DNA from: Pseudodesulfovibrio profundus
GTDB lineage: Bacteria; Desulfobacterota; Desulfovibrionia; Desulfovibrionales; Desulfovibrionaceae
Assembly (NCBI RefSeq): GCF_900217235.1
Contig: NZ_LT907975.1
Coordinates: 496,001-560,000, forward strand
Direction: 5' to 3'
DNA: 64,000 nt
Positions 15,667 to 24,337 of this stretch are shown here, piece by piece; position 1 is the stretch's first letter; the number at the start of each line of letters is the position of its first letter. The notes beneath the pieces are model-generated. The model was given only the letters and a program-made list of their open reading frames with translations, ran no database searches and was not told the origin of the DNA. Position numbers and translations under genes: made by a program.

Positions 15667-16673
15667 CGGATACCGCGTCAGCCTACAGCCACTGGGAGGT
15701 TCAACCTCGCTCCATCCGCCTCTCCGCTGGCGAGTTCGAGCAACGGGTACCGCTCTCCCTGCGCGGCGACGTGGACGCCCCGGTCTTTGTATCCTGCAAC
15801 CCGGAGGTCGCGGAGATCGGGCCGGACGGTGTCGTTCGCTGCGGCTGGACCATCGGCAATGCCGTGCTCATGATTTGGAGATCCTCGGTCCGGGACAGCC
15901 TCCGTCATGTACTGGTGGAGGTTCGCGATCCGTCCTGGTTTGCCGACCACCCGGACTTTGCCAGCGGAGCATCGGTCTTCCTCAGCGGCACGGTAGTCAA
16001 CGCCCTCAACACCACCGGCGTCGGCAACGCGTTGATCGAATTCCGCCGCTCGGAAACCGGCCCGGCGTCGTTCCAGGCCTTTGCCAACGCCTATGGCGGG
16101 TTTGAGCTGTCCGTACCCGAGGGATTCTATTACGTGGAGGTCACCGCGCCGGGATACATTGCCTGGCATGGCTGGGTGAACGCCGACCCCAACACCTCCG
16201 GCGACATTCAGATCGTACTCTCGCCAGAGCTCGACGGTCAGGTCGCCCGTATCGTGTTGCAGTGGGGCCTCAACCCCCGGGATCTCGATTCCCATCTCAC
16301 CGGACCGACGCCATCGGGCGGTCGTTTCCATGTTTTCTATTCCCACACCATAGAAAACGAGGCGGCGGAATTGGACGTGGACGACACCAGTTCCTACGGG
16401 CCGGAGACCATCACCATCCATCGGCTCATCCCCGGCGTCTACCGCTATGCGGTCCACGACTACACCAACCGCAACGCCAATCCGAGCACCGGCCTGGCGC
16501 AGTCAGGAGCATCGGTGAAGGTGTTCCTGAGCGATGGCCGTGAGCAGACCTTCACCGTTCCCAACGCCCCGGGCACGGTGTGGACCGTATTCGAAATCGA
16601 CGGCGCGACCGGAACAGTGACGCCGGTCAACGCCATGAGCTATCAATCCCAACCCGCCAATGTCGGCATGTAA
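15663..16673 (+). CDS. Multi-domain Ig-like tail protein
   Basis: A 336-residue protein. Residues 10-85 repeat the Ig-like unit of the upstream gene (WEVQPRSIRLSAGEFEQRVPLSLRG; FVSCNPEVAEIGPDGVVRCG; DSLRHVLVEV). Residues 110-190 resemble a carboxypeptidase regulatory-like beta domain (VFLSGTVVNALNTTGVGNALIEF). Residues 190-320 resemble the YfaP-type domain (VLQWGLNPRDLDSHLTGP; YRYAVHDYTN). All are extracellular beta-folds, fitting a surface-exposed tail part. The ATG at 15663 is used; the frame is open further upstream but without a ribosome site. Confidence 0.75.
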   Translation: MTDTASAYSHWEVQPRSIRLSAGEFEQRVPLSLRGDVDAPVFVSCNPEVAEIGPDGVVRCGWTIGNAVLMIWRSSVRDSLRHVLVEVRDPSWFADHPDFASGASVFLSGTVVNALNTTGVGNALIEFRRSETGPASFQAFANAYGGFELSVPEGFYYVEVTAPGYIAWHGWVNADPNTSGDIQIVLSPELDGQVARIVLQWGLNPRDLDSHLTGPTPSGGRFHVFYSHTIENEAAELDVDDTSSYGPETITIHRLIPGVYRYAVHDYTNRNANPSTGLAQSGASVKVFLSDGREQTFTVPNAPGTVWTVFEIDGATGTVTPVNAMSYQSQPANVGM

Positions 16674-16685
16674 CGGAGGTTGTCC

Positions 16686-17576
16686 ATGATTTCCGAAGAA
16701 CCCGCCGACTTGCAGGCCACCATCGAACAAACCGATTCCGGCGAACAGCAGTATGTGCTGCGGGCGCTCTGTGACCACCTGTCCGGCATCCATGAGGAGC
16801 TTTCCGGTATCCGCACGTTGCTGGAGGCCGGTCACGCCGCCTCGGAGGCGATGCGCGGCCAGGCCCAAGCCTATCTGGAGGCCCAGCAGGCCAGGACCCA
16901 GGAGTATCTGGACCAGGTTCAGATCGAACCGGAGCCCGATTTCTATCCCTTCGTCGAACTGCCTGCGGGCACCGAACCACGGGATCTGCCAGACGGCAAC
17001 CGGCTCTTCACCTTGCCCGACGGCATGATCCTGCGAACCACGGACGACCAGCGAATCTGCGTTATCGACGCCGGGGAACAGCAGGTCATCACCCCTGGAC
17101 CCGGCACCTCCATCGAGGTCGCCCCGGGACGCCTTTACACCCTGGTCGAGTCCTATCTGCGTTCGACCCAGGAGGCAGCCGGTATCAGCGGACTCCCTGC
17201 CGGGATCGAGCCGACCGCCATGGGCGAGGAGCGCTTCGCGGTGGTTCTGCCCGAGGGCATCCGCCTCGATGTCGATCACCGGGAGCGGTTCATCACCCTG
17301 ATCAACCCGGCCGGACCTATCGACATCATCGGCATCGGTCGCATCGAGGGCATCGGCGAAACCATCGCTGTCCGTCTACTGTCCGGCGGAGCCAAGGGAT
17401 TCCAGTGCGGCCAGTCCGGCCACGGTGGGCTGATCGAGGCGGACGGAACCATCCATCTGGGACTCAAGAGCGGACTGGATCTGGTGGTCCGTTTTCTGGG
17501 AGAAGCCATCGACGACGGCGCACCGGAAAATGGCTGCTCGGGACAGTGCGGCATCGACTGCGAGGAGCGTACCTGA
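16686..17576 (+). CDS. Unknown tail-module protein
   Basis: This 296-residue protein is not recognised. Residues 20-75 form a helical coiled-coil-like stretch (EQQYVLRALCDHLSGIHEELSGIRTLL, then AMRGQAQAYLEAQQARTQEYL). The rest has repeated short strands around 'LPDGMILRTTDDQRICVIDAG' and 'LPEGIRLDVDHRERFITLI', two similar beta units. The C-terminus has a CSGQCGIDC cluster. Start 16686 has GGAGG six bases upstream. It overlaps the next gene by one base. Confidence 0.6.
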   Translation: MISEEPADLQATIEQTDSGEQQYVLRALCDHLSGIHEELSGIRTLLEAGHAASEAMRGQAQAYLEAQQARTQEYLDQVQIEPEPDFYPFVELPAGTEPRDLPDGNRLFTLPDGMILRTTDDQRICVIDAGEQQVITPGPGTSIEVAPGRLYTLVESYLRSTQEAAGISGLPAGIEPTAMGEERFAVVLPEGIRLDVDHRERFITLINPAGPIDIIGIGRIEGIGETIAVRLLSGGAKGFQCGQSGHGGLIEADGTIHLGLKSGLDLVVRFLGEAIDDGAPENGCSGQCGIDCEERT

Positions 17577-18505
17577 TGAGCTACGACTTTCTCGGCAAGG
17601 GGCTGCGCTATCCGTTCCGGTTTCAGTCGGTATCCGGCGGCATCCAGGTATCGACCGCCACCTCCCGTGAGCACGAACACATCCGCGAAAGCATCCTGCA
17701 GATCCTCGGCACACGGATCGGCGAACGGTTCATGAATCCGGAGTTCGGCTCCAGGCTGAAGGACCTGGTGTTCGAACAGAACGACGAGGTGCTCAAGGGC
17801 CTGCTGCGCCATTACGTGATCGACGCCATCAAGCGCTGGGAAAAGCGGGTGATCATCACGGAGGTACACTTCGACGACCGACCGCTGAATATCGACGGAA
17901 ACCTGCTGCTGGTGCATATCGCCTACCGGGTGATCCAGAGCCAGGTGGACGGCAACCTGGTCTATCCCTTCTACAGAGAAGACCCGAACAATCCCGTGCC
18001 CAGCTATCCCCAGCCGGAACCTGGGCCGGACCCCGATCCGGAACCGCCGCCGGTGCGCAGCGAGCGCCTGTCGCCGGACGTGCGCTCGCTGTTCAATCTG
18101 CTCTGGTTCGAGGCGGCCGAGATGAGCCCCGATCCAGATGATTCCTTCATCTGGCCAGCCGGGGAATACGAAGTCGCCTACATCGAGGGAGCCTTTCAGG
18201 ACCGCAACGGCAAGTGGATCGTCAGCGATCCGGGTGACAACCACGGCCATTATCTGGTCTTCGAGGGAGCGCCCGAAACAAACGCCCCCCAGGCCGAGCA
18301 CGCCTTCTATCTGGCCGCGAGCGGTCTGGGCTTCGACACCCAGAGTCAGGCGGAAGACAACGCCGCTGGCACCGTTCACCGGATCACCACGTTGGAGCCG
18401 GGCCGCATCGGTCTGTTCTATTTCGAGGGCAAGAAGGAATCCCACTACCTCAACAACACCTCCGGACAGCCCAATCCCGTCTGGCAACTGCGCGGCCCGC
18501 TCTGA
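17576..18505 (+). CDS. Baseplate wedge protein (T4 gp25-like) with extra C-terminal domain
   Basis: This 309-residue protein begins with a gp25/lysozyme-like wedge domain (residues 1-125): IRESILQILGTRIGERFMNPEFGSRLKDLVFEQND, including the 'GER.M.P.FG' signature. A proline/acid linker (PSYPQPEPGPDPDPEPPP) joins it to an added domain (residues 155-309) of unknown type, with beta-like segments such as PAGEYEVAYIEGAFQDRNGKWIV. Most gp25 proteins end near 130-140 residues, so the extension is unusual. It is the last gene before copy C. Confidence 0.85.
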   Translation: MSYDFLGKGLRYPFRFQSVSGGIQVSTATSREHEHIRESILQILGTRIGERFMNPEFGSRLKDLVFEQNDEVLKGLLRHYVIDAIKRWEKRVIITEVHFDDRPLNIDGNLLLVHIAYRVIQSQVDGNLVYPFYREDPNNPVPSYPQPEPGPDPDPEPPPVRSERLSPDVRSLFNLLWFEAAEMSPDPDDSFIWPAGEYEVAYIEGAFQDRNGKWIVSDPGDNHGHYLVFEGAPETNAPQAEHAFYLAASGLGFDTQSQAEDNAAGTVHRITTLEPGRIGLFYFEGKKESHYLNNTSGQPNPVWQLRGPL

Positions 18506-18517
18506 GGCATCCCGCCT

Positions 18518-18548
18518 CCGACACATCCAGGTCCCTTCCGGTAAGTAA
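18518..18548 (+). promoter_or_regulatory. Phage promoter-like element, copy C
   Basis: CCGACA (18518-18523), 17 bases, GTAAGTAA (18541-18548), 12 bases after the gp25-like gene. A perfect 8-base-pair hairpin (18557-18579) follows within the leader, then the baseplate J start at 18605. Confidence 0.65.
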
Positions 18549-18556
18549 CCGGCGTG

Positions 18557-18579
18557 GCGAGAGCATCAGGCGCTCTCGC
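18557..18579 (+). other. Leader hairpin before baseplate J
   Basis: GCGAGAGC and GCTCTCGC pair perfectly over a seven-base loop, between promoter-like copy C and the ATG. There is no T-run, so it does not look like a terminator. It could stabilise the 5' end of a transcript started at copy C. Confidence 0.5.
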
Positions 18580-18604
18580 ATAACCGCCGAAAACCGGAGA
18601 GACC

Positions 18605-20014
18605 ATGGGCCGCGCAAGCATCGGATACATCAACAAGGATTACGAATCGATCCGCCAGGAGCTGCTGGCGAAGATCCCGCAGCTCACCGACCGCTGGACC
18701 GATTTCAACCACTCCGATCTCGGCATCGTCCTGCTCGATCTGTTCTGCGGCGTGGGCGACATGCTGGCCTACTACCTGGACGCCCAGGCGGCCGAGGCTT
18801 TCCTGCCCACGGCCCGCCAGCGCCAGAACGTCATCAACCTCTGCAAGCTCATCGGCTACCGGTTGGACTCGCCGGTGGCCTCCACCACCACGCTGCGTTT
18901 CCGGCTCTCCGCCCCGCTCGGCAAGGATCTGACCATTCCGGCGGGAACGGCATGCCGCGCCTTGCTGAATGACGGCGAGGCGGATTTCGAGACGGTCGAG
19001 GACGGCCTGATCCCGCGAGGCGTGCTCTTGGTGGACATCCCGGCCCGTCAAGGCGTGCGCCGCACCGAGACCTTCACGTCGACGGGGCTGTCATTCCAGC
19101 GCATCCGCCTGACCGGCGACGTCATCGCCCAGGGCACCATCACCGTTTCGGTGGGGGACGACGCCTGGAGCGAGGTCGATCATTTCCAGGACAGCCTGGC
19201 CGACAGCCGCCATTTCATGGCCGACCTGGACGCCATCGACATCTCCACGCTGATTTTCGGCGACGGGCAAAGCGGCGCTGTACCCGCTCAGGGAAGCGCT
19301 ATCACCGTCAGCTATCTGCAGACTATCGGAGACCAGGGCAATCTCGGTCCGAACCGGATCACCCAACTGCTGAGCCCGGTCTACCTCGACGGCGGACAGG
19401 TCTCCCTGACCGTCACCAATCCGGTGCCCGCCACCGGCGGCGCGTCGCGGGAAGCCCTCGAACACGCCCGCCGACAGGCACCGGCGGAGCTGCGCAGTCT
19501 CTGGAAAGCCGTCACCCTGGAGGATTACCAGGCCCTCGCCGAGGGCTACCCAGGCGTCGCCAAGGCCAAGGTGCTCGACACCAATGCATGCCAGAACATC
19601 CGCTATTACAACGTCCAACTGGCCATCGCCCCCAACGGCGGCGGCATGCCCTCGGCGCTGCTCAAGCGGGACCTCGCGGAGTTTCTCGAACGCCGCAAGG
19701 TCATCACGGTCGAGATCAACCTGTTCGACCCGATCTACCGCCCCGTTTCCATCGACGCCGAGGTCTACATCTGGCCCGGTGAACCGCTGGAAAATGTGCG
19801 CAGCCGCATCGAAGCCGCACTCTCCGATTTCTTTTCCTTCGACCAAGTCTCCTTTGGCCAGACCATTCACTTCTCCGACCTGGTGGCCCTGATCGACGGC
19901 GTGCGCGGGGTCAGCCACATGCACCTCTACGCACCCCAGCAGGACATCGAGTTGCGCCACGGTGAAATCCCGGTTCTCGGCAGCGTCAACCTCGATCTGC
20001 GGAGGGCCGGTTGA
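18605..20014 (+). CDS. Baseplate J-like protein (T4 gp6 type)
   Basis: This 469-residue protein builds the baseplate wedge ring. It has the usual N-terminal pattern (GYINKDYESIRQELLAKIPQLTDRWTDFNHSDLGIVLLDLFCGVGDMLAYYLDAQAAEAFL) and the mid-region 'RQAPAELRSLWKAVTLEDYQALAEGYPGVAKAKV' that marks the Baseplate_J family. The C-terminal region (PIYRPVSIDAEVYI) matches the last domain. It is the first gene behind copy C, and its stop overlaps the next start. Confidence 0.93.
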   Translation: MGRASIGYINKDYESIRQELLAKIPQLTDRWTDFNHSDLGIVLLDLFCGVGDMLAYYLDAQAAEAFLPTARQRQNVINLCKLIGYRLDSPVASTTTLRFRLSAPLGKDLTIPAGTACRALLNDGEADFETVEDGLIPRGVLLVDIPARQGVRRTETFTSTGLSFQRIRLTGDVIAQGTITVSVGDDAWSEVDHFQDSLADSRHFMADLDAIDISTLIFGDGQSGAVPAQGSAITVSYLQTIGDQGNLGPNRITQLLSPVYLDGGQVSLTVTNPVPATGGASREALEHARRQAPAELRSLWKAVTLEDYQALAEGYPGVAKAKVLDTNACQNIRYYNVQLAIAPNGGGMPSALLKRDLAEFLERRKVITVEINLFDPIYRPVSIDAEVYIWPGEPLENVRSRIEAALSDFFSFDQVSFGQTIHFSDLVALIDGVRGVSHMHLYAPQQDIELRHGEIPVLGSVNLDLRRAG

Positions 20015-21588
20015 TGTCGGATTGGTTCAAGGACAATCTGCTCGGCCTGCTGCCGCCGCTTTACGAGCACAACGACGAAGCCGGTGACCTGCGCACCTTT
20101 CTGAGCCTTCCCGCCGGAACGCTCGACGAGCTCAAGCAGGCCATCGACGACTTCCCGACCATCTTCGACGTCGATCACTGCGACGAACGCTTTCTGCCGC
20201 TGCTGGCGAGACTGGTCGGCCTCGAAGTGGACGGCACCTGTTCGCCGGACTGCCAGCGCCGCCGCGTGCGGGAGGCGGTCGAGATCTATCGCCGCAAGGG
20301 GACCATCCCGGCCATCGAACGCGATTTCAACACACTCGGCTGGCAGGGGGAACTGCAGGAGACCTTCCGCTCGGCTCTGCGTCTCAATGCCCGATCCCGA
20401 CTCAGCAACGCCAAGCTGCCCGGGCTGGTGTTCAGCCTCGGCGTGTTTCGCGTGCTGTGCCTCAACCAGACTGAGGGGCTGCGCGACGCCCTGGTGTTTC
20501 ACCACCCGGCGGGCACCCGCTGTTTCTGGCTCCAGTTCCTCCTGGAATGGATCGAAGGCGGCGCGATGCTCGACTTCGGGCACGCCAACGCCGTGCGCCG
20601 GATCGTATTGGCGTTTCTCGACGAGACCTTCGTCCTTGGCCGCTCCTCGCTCGGTTCCTGCCGTCATCTGACCAACAAGCAGAGAGTCTGGGAGCTGCTG
20701 CAGCTCACCAGCACCACGGAGATGATCCCGGAGATCGACCGGGCCGCCGTGAAGGTCTCCCGTTTTCACGGCCGCCAGAACCGGATGCGCCTGAACCACA
20801 AGGCCCTCAACGACTGGCGGCTTCCGTACACCCGCGTCGGCGAGGATCGGGTTTCCTTCTGCACGCCCATCTACACCGGCCGCGACTTCGACGGGGATGT
20901 GCTGGAAAGCGGCTTCGGGCTTGGCGAGAGCCATCTCAACCGCAAATCGCTGACCCATGGCGAGACCGAGCTGCGCTACTGCTTTCGGCAGAAGGATTTC
21001 TTCTTCGACATGCAGGCGGAACCGGTTGAACGGGCGGAAGCCAAGTACGACCTGCGCCTGCCCTTGGAATCCCGGCACCGCCTCTGTTTTCAGCTTGGCC
21101 GCGCCAGGCTCAACGAAGGTCTCGATCTGACCGCCAACCAGGGCGGCATCAGCAATCTGCTGCTCGCCTCCACCGCTGGCTGCGACGCGGACGTCACCCT
21201 GGCCGTGGACCGGATCGACCGATGGCGGCGGAGAGGGCCTGTGTTCCGACTCAACGCGAACACCCTGAACACCCGGTATCTGAGCAATGCGAATCTGACC
21301 GGCGAACGGGCTTCGCTTGAAGTCTACGTGGACACGGGCTCTCTCCAGCGCCATCGGGTCGAGACCATGAAACTGGGCGCGAGCCCGCTCAACACCACCG
21401 GCCTGCGCCTCTCCGTGGATCGGACCCGACCCCTGCGCGTCAGCCGCATGCGCCTCAACCAGGCTGGCTTCCGCTGGTCACGGCCTTCCTATCGCTGGCT
21501 GTTCCGGCAGCAGGATCTGCACGCGCCGACGCAGGCCGGGTTCGAGGCCGCCACCAACAACTATCGCGCCACCCAGTGGCCCACCTGA
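20014..21588 (+). CDS. Tail protein I-like baseplate protein with long C-terminal extension
   Basis: A 524-residue protein. Residues 1-130 match the tail protein I (gpI-like) region: NLLGLLPPLYEHNDEAGDLRTFLSLPAGTLDELKQAIDDFPTIFDVDHCDERFLPLLARLVG, followed by 'RRRVREAVEIYRRKGTIPAIER'. The remaining ~390 residues are a repetitive extension rich in 'LN..RLS.A.L' type units (RLNARSRLSNAKL, FRLNANTLNTRYLSNANL, RMRLNQAGFRWSR), suggesting stacked beta units. ATG at 20014 with GGAGGG upstream. The extension is much longer than in P2 gpI. Confidence 0.8.
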   Translation: MSDWFKDNLLGLLPPLYEHNDEAGDLRTFLSLPAGTLDELKQAIDDFPTIFDVDHCDERFLPLLARLVGLEVDGTCSPDCQRRRVREAVEIYRRKGTIPAIERDFNTLGWQGELQETFRSALRLNARSRLSNAKLPGLVFSLGVFRVLCLNQTEGLRDALVFHHPAGTRCFWLQFLLEWIEGGAMLDFGHANAVRRIVLAFLDETFVLGRSSLGSCRHLTNKQRVWELLQLTSTTEMIPEIDRAAVKVSRFHGRQNRMRLNHKALNDWRLPYTRVGEDRVSFCTPIYTGRDFDGDVLESGFGLGESHLNRKSLTHGETELRYCFRQKDFFFDMQAEPVERAEAKYDLRLPLESRHRLCFQLGRARLNEGLDLTANQGGISNLLLASTAGCDADVTLAVDRIDRWRRRGPVFRLNANTLNTRYLSNANLTGERASLEVYVDTGSLQRHRVETMKLGASPLNTTGLRLSVDRTRPLRVSRMRLNQAGFRWSRPSYRWLFRQQDLHAPTQAGFEAATNNYRATQWPT

Positions 21589-21598
21589 AGGAGAACCC

Positions 21599-22192
21599 AT
21601 GGCGATTCACCTCTATCTTGACGAAGCGCTGACCCAGCAGATTTCAGAGGGGGATTTCAGCCGTCCCGAGGCCGAGAGCTACAACGGCACTGACGGTGAC
21701 ATCAAGGACCGGCAACTCTACGTCGCCAACGAGCAGACGAACCTCGCTTCGGCCATCGACGCTGCGCAGACCGCCATCGCGCTGGCCGAACCGCGCTTTG
21801 CCGACGGCGAACTCATCATCACCGACGGCGAGCAGATGCTCATCGAAAGCGGCGGCGGAACCGTCAATCTCACCGTGCAGCGGGGCGTGGCCAACACCGC
21901 TCCGGCCGCGCACGACGCAGGGACGACCGTCTATTCCGGCTACGACTACACCGGTCTGGTGCTCGATCCCATCGACGAAACCGGCACCGACGAATCGGTC
22001 TGGTACCGCCTGGCCCTGACCCAGGGCGAACTCGACACCGCCACCCAGGGCGCACCGCTCAATCTCGGCGACAAGGCATTCCAGCAGACGCTGTCCTTCT
22101 GGCGGCGCTGCACCGTGCTCCCGGGCACCCCGGTGCAAAACAAACTCGACATCAAGCTGCGCCTGACCGGCACGGAAAACCCGATTCTCTAA
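21599..22192 (+). CDS. Unknown tail-module protein
   Basis: A 197-residue protein starting after AAGGAGAACCC. Not recognised. It has many Asp/Gly turns and short strands (DGELIITDGEQMLIESGGGTVNLTVQRGVANTAPAAHDAGTTVYSG) and a C-terminal aromatic segment (QQTLSFWRRCTVLPG). The style suggests a beta-rich virion surface or baseplate-attached protein. Confidence 0.55.
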   Translation: MAIHLYLDEALTQQISEGDFSRPEAESYNGTDGDIKDRQLYVANEQTNLASAIDAAQTAIALAEPRFADGELIITDGEQMLIESGGGTVNLTVQRGVANTAPAAHDAGTTVYSGYDYTGLVLDPIDETGTDESVWYRLALTQGELDTATQGAPLNLGDKAFQQTLSFWRRCTVLPGTPVQNKLDIKLRLTGTENPIL

Positions 22193-22202
22193 GGAGGCCG
22201 CC

Positions 22203-23192
22203 ATGGCATACCACAGCATTCAAGGACTCGCCCACGGTCGGCTCGACCTGCTCAATCAACTGCGGACCTTTCTGGTGACCACCACCGGATGGACCCTGCA
22301 CGACGACCAGTCGGCCGACCCGCAGCCGTATTTCGTTTTCAAGTCGCACGGAGAATCCGGGGCTGAGGACGTCTATCTGCAGTTCCGTATCAGCACCACC
22401 TCCGGGCGGATTCACGTCGCCGCATTCCAGTATTGGGACGCAGCCACCCACACCGGCGTCAACGAGGCTTCGCACACCAGTTACACCTACCTGCGGGTGG
22501 AGGACAGCGCCGACTTCATCTTCTGGCTGTTCGCCGACCTGGACCACGTCTTCGTGGTGACCAAGCTCGTCTCCACCTACTACGGCCACTACAGCGGATT
22601 GCTGAAACGGTTCTGGTCCGGGGCCGTCGCGCTCACACAGGCGGCGGTCACTGCAGGAAGCGGCGTAGTGCTTCAGGTCAACGACGCCACCGTGGTCACG
22701 CCCGGACAGGACTATGTGATCAAGGACGACGCGGGCATCGAACGTGTGCGGGTGAGCGCCATCGACACCGCTGCCACGCCGAACACCATCACCGTCGAGA
22801 CCATCGTTCGGGATTACGCATCGGGAGCCAAGATCGGCGAGGACCCGCAGCCGGTCGTAAACAGCTACTACAACGCGCCGGGCACCTTCTACGCCGTGAA
22901 CAAGTTCGACGGCTGGACCTCCGCGTCCGGCCAGCAGGGCCGCTGCGGCGCGGCTCACGGCGGGCTCCAGGGCGAAACCGATCCGGAGATGCGCTACGGC
23001 ACCACCATCCTCTTTCCCTGGCTCGCCTCGATGTCCGGCTCCGCAGCCTACCAGGAACTGCGCGGCGAACTCATCGAGATCTTCGCCGTGGGCGGCGGCA
23101 ATGTCGCCTCGGAAGACACCATTCAAATCGGAACAGACAGCTACCGCGTGTTCAACCTGACCACCGGCGGCTGGTGCGCGGTGAAGGAGTAA
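22203..23192 (+). CDS. Unknown tail-module protein
   Basis: A 329-residue protein with AAGGAGG before the ATG. I do not recognise the family. The first 140 residues have many aromatic residues and alternate strands (YFVFKSHGESGAEDVYLQFRIS; FIFWLFADLDHVFVVTKLVSTYYGHY); residues 150-220 look like a small beta domain (VVLQVNDATVVTPGQDYVIKDDAGIERVRVSAI); the C-terminus is a third unit. It lies in the tail fibre region and may be a baseplate or fibre-network part. Confidence 0.55.
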   Translation: MAYHSIQGLAHGRLDLLNQLRTFLVTTTGWTLHDDQSADPQPYFVFKSHGESGAEDVYLQFRISTTSGRIHVAAFQYWDAATHTGVNEASHTSYTYLRVEDSADFIFWLFADLDHVFVVTKLVSTYYGHYSGLLKRFWSGAVALTQAAVTAGSGVVLQVNDATVVTPGQDYVIKDDAGIERVRVSAIDTAATPNTITVETIVRDYASGAKIGEDPQPVVNSYYNAPGTFYAVNKFDGWTSASGQQGRCGAAHGGLQGETDPEMRYGTTILFPWLASMSGSAAYQELRGELIEIFAVGGGNVASEDTIQIGTDSYRVFNLTTGGWCAVKE

Positions 23193-23196
23193 CGCC

Positions 23197-23328
23197 ATGG
23201 CAACGCATAGCGGAAAGCTCAAAACCATCACCACGATCACCGGCCAGCGTCGCCCGGAAACGCTTGAGTCCATGAACCGTGGCCGGGCGCTCAAGCTCAG
23301 CGGGAGGATTCGCCGTGGCCGTGCATAA
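23197..23328 (+). CDS. Small 43-residue tail-module protein
   Basis: A short frame from ATG 23197 to TAA 23326-23328, with GAAGGAG before the start. Its sequence begins MATHSGKLKTITTITGQRRP and ends in an Arg-rich tail. Its start matches the start of the next protein: H-(S/K)-G-(K/Q)-L-x-(T/S)-I-T-T-x-x-G-x-R-R-P-E-x-L. It overlaps that gene by 14 bases. The paralogy supports it as a real gene in spite of its size. Confidence 0.6.
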   Translation: MATHSGKLKTITTITGQRRPETLESMNRGRALKLSGRIRRGRA

Positions 23329-23776
23329 GGGACAACTGGCATCCATCACCACCCGCCGAGGCATCCGGCGGCCGGAACTGCTCGCCATCGGCGCGGCGCA
23401 ACCCGGAGCGCTCTTCGATCTGTTTTCTGGGGCACCGGCCAGGCGCACGTTGATGGTCCGGGCCGACAGCGCGGTGCGGGTCGCCCATCGGCTCGAACGT
23501 CGATCTGACCTCGCGCTTCGCGTGAACAACCGCCTGAACCGGAACGTCGACCTGTGGCTCGTCGTCCATGGCCGTCTGGGCGTCGATGTTGACGCGGCGG
23601 TGCGGGTGACGCGCCCCTGGCTGCGGAGCATCGACACCAGTGTCCGGACGTCCGGCGCACACATCAGCCTATCCGACACCGTTCAGCGCATCGCGATCCC
23701 GGCCGGGCTGCTGGCCGACACGCGCCAGATCCTGTTCGCGGTGCTCATAGATCAAGACCACGAAATTCAGACCTAA
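23315..23776 (+). CDS. Unknown tail-module protein sharing its N-terminus with the upstream small gene
   Basis: A 153-residue protein with a GTG start (VAVHKGQLASITTRRGIRRP...) preceded by GGGAGG. The first 22 residues repeat the motif of the 43-residue protein upstream. The middle is built of repeated 'VDxxxRVxxRLxR' strands (RADSAVRVAHRLERRSDLALRVNNRLNRNVDLWLVVHGRLGVDVDAAVRV), a regular beta-like pattern with about 17-residue spacing. Function unknown; context is the tail fibre region. Confidence 0.6.
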   Translation: MAVHKGQLASITTRRGIRRPELLAIGAAQPGALFDLFSGAPARRTLMVRADSAVRVAHRLERRSDLALRVNNRLNRNVDLWLVVHGRLGVDVDAAVRVTRPWLRSIDTSVRTSGAHISLSDTVQRIAIPAGLLADTRQILFAVLIDQDHEIQT

Positions 23777-23788
23777 AGGAGAACATCA

Positions 23789-24322
23789 ATGGCACTGGGA
23801 CTCATCGTCAAAACCGGCCGGATACTGACGGCCAAACTCCTCCTCGGCCAGGCCGTGGACGGCATCACCCACTGCGCCATCGGCGACGGGGATGCCAGCT
23901 TTACCGACCCGCAGAATCCGCCCGCGCCGGACATCGGCCAGACCGGGCTCAGAAACGAACGCGCCCGCAAGCGCTACTACAAAAGGACCTTCCTCAAGGA
24001 GGACGCCGAAGGGGCGCTGTTGGTCAACGGCGTGCGCTATCTCGAAACCGGCGAGGAGACCAACACCATCGGCGTCTTCTTCCGCTTCGACGAGGCGGAG
24101 GCCAACGGCATCACCATCCGCGAATACGGCTTCTTCGGCGGCGACGTGCAGTACGTGCAAAGCGTCACCGGAGATCTCGCCATGGGCGGCGTGTTCCATC
24201 AGGACACCAACCCGACCGGCGAGGTGCTGCACCCGGGCTACCTGTACGAGGTGAAGAACATTCCCGACTTCAACAAGATTTCCGACACCCGCGTGGAGCT
24301 GGTCGGGATCATCAAGATCTAA
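23789..24322 (+). CDS. Tail fibre-associated or baseplate attachment protein
   Basis: A 177-residue protein starting after AAAGGAGAACATCA. It has the pattern GLIVKTGRILTAKLLLGQAVDGITHCAIGDGDASFTDPQNPPAPDIGQTGLRNERARKRYYKRTF, similar to phage proteins that lie just before large tail fibres, and 'NTIGVFFRFDEAEANGITIREYGFFGG', like the inner part of gpH/tail-collar N-terminal domains. It may anchor the next gene's fibre to the baseplate; that is an inference. Confidence 0.6.
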   Translation: MALGLIVKTGRILTAKLLLGQAVDGITHCAIGDGDASFTDPQNPPAPDIGQTGLRNERARKRYYKRTFLKEDAEGALLVNGVRYLETGEETNTIGVFFRFDEAEANGITIREYGFFGGDVQYVQSVTGDLAMGGVFHQDTNPTGEVLHPGYLYEVKNIPDFNKISDTRVELVGIIKI

Positions 24323-24337
24323 CTGGAGGATTCAAAC

